Below, piece after piece: positions 5,461 through 8,441 of a stretch of 8,441 nucleotides of DNA. Both the position numbers and the translations under genes were made by a program. The DNA is from CAYNUJ01 sp964621225 (GTDB lineage: Bacteria > Bacteroidota > Ignavibacteria > Ignavibacteriales > Melioribacteraceae): positions 1 through 8,441 of the forward strand of contig CAZULK010000122.1 in assembly GCA_964621225.1 (NCBI GenBank), given 5' to 3'. Under the pieces are notes generated by a model. The model did no database searches. It saw only the letters and a program-made list of their open reading frames with translations, and was not told the DNA's origin. Position 1 is the first letter of the stretch. Each line of letters opens with the position of its first letter.

Positions 5461-5480
5461 AAATAAATCTAAAAGCATAT

Positions 5481-5942
5481 ATGACGAAAGATTCACACGA
5501 AATATTTAAAAATTTTCTGAAGGCCGAAAATCACAGAATCACTCCCGAACGATTCGAAGTACTCGATTATGCTTTGGCTCAAAAGGGACATTTTGCGGCT
5601 GATGAATTATATATCGCAATGAAATCGGATTCGTCGAATATCTCCAGGGCGACGGTTTATAATACATTGGAATTAATAGCGAAATGCGGTTTGCTTGCCA
5701 AAAGGAATTTTGGCGACGGAAGAACCAATTATGAAACCAATTTCGAAAAAAACAACCACGATCATCTTATTTGTACCAATTGCGGGGAAATAATCGAATT
5801 CTATTCCCCCGAAATTCAAAAAATAATCGACGAAGTAAGCGAGCGCCTTGGTTTTGAACCGGCAGATTACTCATTCAACATTTTCGGAAGATGCAAGAAT
5901 AAAGATAACTGCGACATTACAAAGAAAAATAGAGAACAATGA
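5481..5942 (+). CDS. Fur-family metalloregulator (Fur/PerR type)
   Basis: A 153-residue transcription factor. The N-terminal winged helix (about residues 8-85) includes RITPERFEVLDYAL, HFAADELY and the recognition helix ISRATVYNTLELI. The C-terminal metal/dimer domain has the regulatory site His37, Glu85, His93, His95 and Glu106, and the structural zinc Cys98-Cys101. The second zinc pair is Cys138 and Cys144 (CKNKDNC), spaced C-x5-C rather than the usual C-x2-C. The stretch NHDHLICTNCGEIIEF is close to E. coli Fur (HHDHLIC...IEF), and Glu106 replaces the Asp important for peroxide sensing in PerR, so iron sensing is possible. Divergence from dodecin and two peroxiredoxins argues instead for a peroxide-responsive role. 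It probably controls the divergent operon and itself. Its stop overlaps the next start (ATGA). Confidence 0.92.
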   Translation: MTKDSHEIFKNFLKAENHRITPERFEVLDYALAQKGHFAADELYIAMKSDSSNISRATVYNTLELIAKCGLLAKRNFGDGRTNYETNFEKNNHDHLICTNCGEIIEFYSPEIQKIIDEVSERLGFEPADYSFNIFGRCKNKDNCDITKKNREQ

Positions 5943-6667
5943 CTCAACCTGAACTTCCCAAATATCCATTAGTTTGGAACAGAAATAATATTTATCTTAA
6001 AGTATTTACTTCAATTCCTGAACTGGCTACCGGAATTCTTCTTCGTGTTGAAGATAAAAATATAATTATCGATCCGGGCGACGGCATTCTTAGGGACTTG
6101 AACGTGGAATTGGGGAAAGAAAAAATTTTAGAAATTGATAATATTTTTATCACTCACGGGCATCATGATCACCTCGGCGGACTGTGGTCACTTCTGACTT
6201 ATATGATGATCATGAAAAAGAAATCCGGATTGAATATCTATTCCCCACAAAATTGTATTGAATTGAAATCAATAATTAAAGCATTCAAAGAAGTTTATTC
6301 TAATCAGAATGCTTATGATATTAAATTGAATGAATTGATGGCTAGCGATTCTGTTAAGATTAATAATTTAACTATAACCCCTTTCGAAGTTTACCATAGG
6401 GAATATTCAGAAGGTTCCGTCGAAAGAATACCTTCCTTGGGTTATAAATTTGAATATGACAATAAAAAAATAGTTTACGGTGGTGATACAGCCTATTTTG
6501 ACGAGTTCAAAGAGATAGTCCGGAACGCTGATCTTGCCATTGTTGATGCAGGAGCCGGAGACCAGAGTGATTCCGAGATTCATATGAATTTCAATCAAGC
6601 TAATCTCCTAGGGAAATTAGCCAAAGAATATTTTTTAGTACACGTTCCGCAAAAATTTTATAAGTAA
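5939..6667 (+). CDS. Metallo-beta-lactamase-fold hydrolase, RNase Z-like
   Basis: A 242-residue cytoplasmic protein. The di-zinc motif is HGHHDH (residues 73-78: His73, His75, Asp77, His78). Other likely ligands are His153 (EVYHREY), Asp183 (VYGGDTAYF) and a C-terminal His (His235 in VHVPQK, or His215 in EIHMNF). The order and the GGDTAYFDEF step resemble RNase Z/ElaC-like and arylsulfatase-like hydrolases. It lacks the N-terminal glycine-rich stretch typical of true RNase Z and is short for a tRNA 3'-endonuclease, so I do not assign RNase Z activity. The substrate is unknown. Its start lies inside the fur stop (4-nt ATGA overlap), so the two are co-translated. The secreted peptidase gene begins 11 nt downstream. 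Confidence 0.85.
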   Translation: MTQPELPKYPLVWNRNNIYLKVFTSIPELATGILLRVEDKNIIIDPGDGILRDLNVELGKEKILEIDNIFITHGHHDHLGGLWSLLTYMMIMKKKSGLNIYSPQNCIELKSIIKAFKEVYSNQNAYDIKLNELMASDSVKINNLTITPFEVYHREYSEGSVERIPSLGYKFEYDNKKIVYGGDTAYFDEFKEIVRNADLAIVDAGAGDQSDSEIHMNFNQANLLGKLAKEYFLVHVPQKFYK

Positions 6668-6678
6668 AAGAGGTAATC

Positions 6679-8441
6679 ATGAAAAGATTCGCAATGTTGT
6701 TTTTGTTTGTATTTGTAACCTTCGTTAAAGCACAGGATAATCCTGAGATAACGGCAAAAGAAGTGTTGAATTACATTTCCTTCCTTGCATCCGACGAAAT
6801 GGAAGGCCGTTTCACCGGAAGCGAAAAATGTTATAAAGCCGGAGAATTTATTTCGAACGAATATAAAAAGATGGGAGTTCTTCCACTTTTTGACGGTGAA
6901 TATTTTCAAAAATTCGATTTCGTCGAAGACGTTGAATTAGGAAAAGACAACTCTGCTGTTTTGCAAATTGGCGAAATGAAGTCGATGTTAAAACTAGGTG
7001 ATGATTATACTCCAACAGGTTTTTCGGGCAATGCAAAAGTAAAAGCACCGGTAGTATTTGCCGGATACGGAATAACTGCACCAAAATTGAATTACGACGA
7101 TTATTCAAACATCAGCGTTAAAAATAAAATTGTTGTTGTAATGAGATATAATCCCGAAAGCAGTAATCCACATTCGGAATTTGATAAGTATAGTTCACTC
7201 AGATTCAAAGCGACAACGGCTCAATCAAACGGTGCTTTGGGAATGATAATTGTAAACGGTCATTCCCCATCGGAAGAAGATAATTTATTTAAGTTCAGAT
7301 ACGATAGAGCTGCTGGCATCGAAGGATTTCCGGTGGTTCATGTGAAAAGAAATTTTATAGAGAAGATGTTTTCGCTGAATAATAAGGACTTTGCGGATAT
7401 TCAAAATGAAATTGATTCCACTAAAAATCCTCATAGCTTCGATTTACAAAATTGCATTGCCGAATTGAATACCGAAGTGAATGAAGTTCATAAAACCGGA
7501 AGAAATGTGGGTGGACTTATTAAAGCTCCCGGAAACAGAAGTGAATACATTGTGATCGGAGCGCACTACGATCATTTGGGGTATGGAAAAGTTGGTTCTC
7601 TTTACAGAGGCAAAGATAAAAAGGTTCATAACGGTGCGGATGATAATGCTTCCGGTACTGCCGGAGTAATGGAACTTGCAGAAAAATTCATGAGCATTCA
7701 ACCTCAATTAAAAAGAAATATTATTTTCCTTAATTTCTCGGGAGAAGAATTAGGTTTGCTCGGTTCAAACCATTTTGTAAATCACCCGCCGGTTGATTTG
7801 AACAACATAGTTGCAATGATCAATATGGACATGATCGGAAGACTAGATTCCACAAACAGTTTAACTGTATTTGGAACAGGCACTTCGTCAAATTGGAAAG
7901 AACTATTGAACGAAAAAAACAAATACGGTTTGGTAACAACGTATAACGATGACGGCTACGGACCTAGCGATCATGCATCTTTCTATTCAAAGAAAATTCC
8001 GGCGCTTCATTTTTTCACCGGCACTCATGCAGATTACCACCGTCCAAGCGATGATGTTGAAAAAATAAACGAAGAAGGTGAAAAAGTTGTACTCGATTAT
8101 ATATTTGATGTTGCTTATACTCTAGCCACGGGAGAAGAAACGCCTAATTATGTTTATGTGGAAAGAAAGGAAGGAACTAAAGGCGGTTGGAAAGTTTACG
8201 TAGGAACTATTCCGGATTATGCCAGTACAGACGTATTCAAACTCTCCGGCGTTAGCCCAAATAGCCCTGCAGCAAAGGCAGGTTTGAAAGGCGGGGATAT
8301 TATGATCAAGTTTGGAGACAGAAAAATAAATAATATTTATGATTATGTTTACGCACTTCAAGATCATGCGCCGGGAGATGTGGTGAAAGTGACCGTAAAA
8401 CGCAACGGAGAGGAAAAAACATTCGAAGTGGTTTTAGGCGC
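6679..8441 (+). CDS. Secreted M28-family zinc peptidase with PA-like insert and C-terminal PDZ domain (3' end beyond window)
   Basis: 587 codons are open from the ATG at 6679 (AAGAGG 5 nt upstream) to the window edge. A signal peptide (residues 1-18, ending FVKA before QDN) directs export. An N-terminal segment (LNYISFLASDEMEGRFTGS) is typical of these enzymes. A PA-like insert (about 110-230) follows, then the M28 aminopeptidase core. Metal and catalytic residues are all visible: His296 (GAHYDHLG), Asp321/Asp322 (NGADDNASG), Glu356/Glu357 (SGEELGLLGS), Asp384 (NMDMIGR) and His454 (DYHRPSDD). A PDZ domain starts near residue 505, with LSGVSPNSPAAKAGLKGGD. It should hydrolyse peptides, probably N-terminal residues, in the periplasm or at the surface. 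Only the PDZ end and the stop are missing. It may end the fur-MBL operon. Confidence 0.94.
   Translation, partial: MKRFAMLFLFVFVTFVKAQDNPEITAKEVLNYISFLASDEMEGRFTGSEKCYKAGEFISNEYKKMGVLPLFDGEYFQKFDFVEDVELGKDNSAVLQIGEMKSMLKLGDDYTPTGFSGNAKVKAPVVFAGYGITAPKLNYDDYSNISVKNKIVVVMRYNPESSNPHSEFDKYSSLRFKATTAQSNGALGMIIVNGHSPSEEDNLFKFRYDRAAGIEGFPVVHVKRNFIEKMFSLNNKDFADIQNEIDSTKNPHSFDLQNCIAELNTEVNEVHKTGRNVGGLIKAPGNRSEYIVIGAHYDHLGYGKVGSLYRGKDKKVHNGADDNASGTAGVMELAEKFMSIQPQLKRNIIFLNFSGEELGLLGSNHFVNHPPVDLNNIVAMINMDMIGRLDSTNSLTVFGTGTSSNWKELLNEKNKYGLVTTYNDDGYGPSDHASFYSKKIPALHFFTGTHADYHRPSDDVEKINEEGEKVVLDYIFDVAYTLATGEETPNYVYVERKEGTKGGWKVYVGTIPDYASTDVFKLSGVSPNSPAAKAGLKGGDIMIKFGDRKINNIYDYVYALQDHAPGDVVKVTVKRNGEEKTFEVVLG

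Noticed and set aside
6658..8367. Minus-strand open frames of 81-87 codons across the peptidase gene
   Set aside because: The plus strand has one continuous 587-codon frame with all M28 and PDZ motifs; the antisense frames have no supporting features.
1..8441. Mobile elements, CRISPR arrays, tRNA or rRNA genes
   Set aside because: No repeats with regular spacing, transposase or integrase motifs, or cloverleaf or rRNA signatures were seen; gene packing and composition look uniform.

Overview
The window is AT-rich, densely packed bacterial chromosome. Its gene content suggests a member of the Bacteroidota/Chlorobiota/Ignavibacteriota (FCB) branch. Supporting signs are an ECF sigma factor with a downstream membrane anti-sigma factor, a promoter matching the Bacteroidota TTTG-N19-TAnnTTTG form, an M28 peptidase with a PA-like insert and PDZ domain, and a eukaryote-like pterin synthase of the kind known from Chlorobi. 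This taxonomic guess is inference from content. I see no mobile element, CRISPR array, rRNA or tRNA.

Left module (1-1762), envelope stress. A minus-strand ECF sigma gene overlaps the start of a one-pass anti-sigma gene that runs off the left edge. Divergent to them on the plus strand is a secreted Spy/CpxP-like (LTxxQ) protein, closed by a clear intrinsic terminator. The 141-bp divergent region holds two back-to-back copies of the same promoter-like element, TTTAAACC-N17-GTCCAACGT, one facing each gene. The simplest reading is an autoregulated sigma factor that also drives the Spy-like gene.

Middle module (1761-5341, all minus strand). Transcription order is dodecin, peroxiredoxin, a hairpin, BCP peroxiredoxin, 6-pyruvoyl-tetrahydropterin synthase, GTP cyclohydrolase I, SDR 2, SDR 1. 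From BCP onward the genes abut or overlap by 1-4 nt. The PTPS carries the C-x5-HGH motif of the animal biopterin enzyme rather than the C-x3-HGH of QueD. Together with FolE and two SDR reductases this reads as a tetrahydrobiopterin-type pathway: GTP, then dihydroneopterin triphosphate, then 6-pyruvoyl-tetrahydropterin, then a reduced pterin. It is embedded in a thiol-peroxidase operon.

Right module (5481-8441, plus strand). A Fur/PerR-family regulator is divergent from the peroxidase/pterin operon. It overlaps by 4 nt a metallo-beta-lactamase-fold hydrolase, followed 11 nt later by a secreted M28 zinc peptidase with a C-terminal PDZ domain, cut by the right edge. The 139-bp region between dodecin and fur contains a good promoter for fur, a palindrome and an imperfect inverted repeat that could be operators for both directions.

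No stretch longer than 300 bases lacks a gene.
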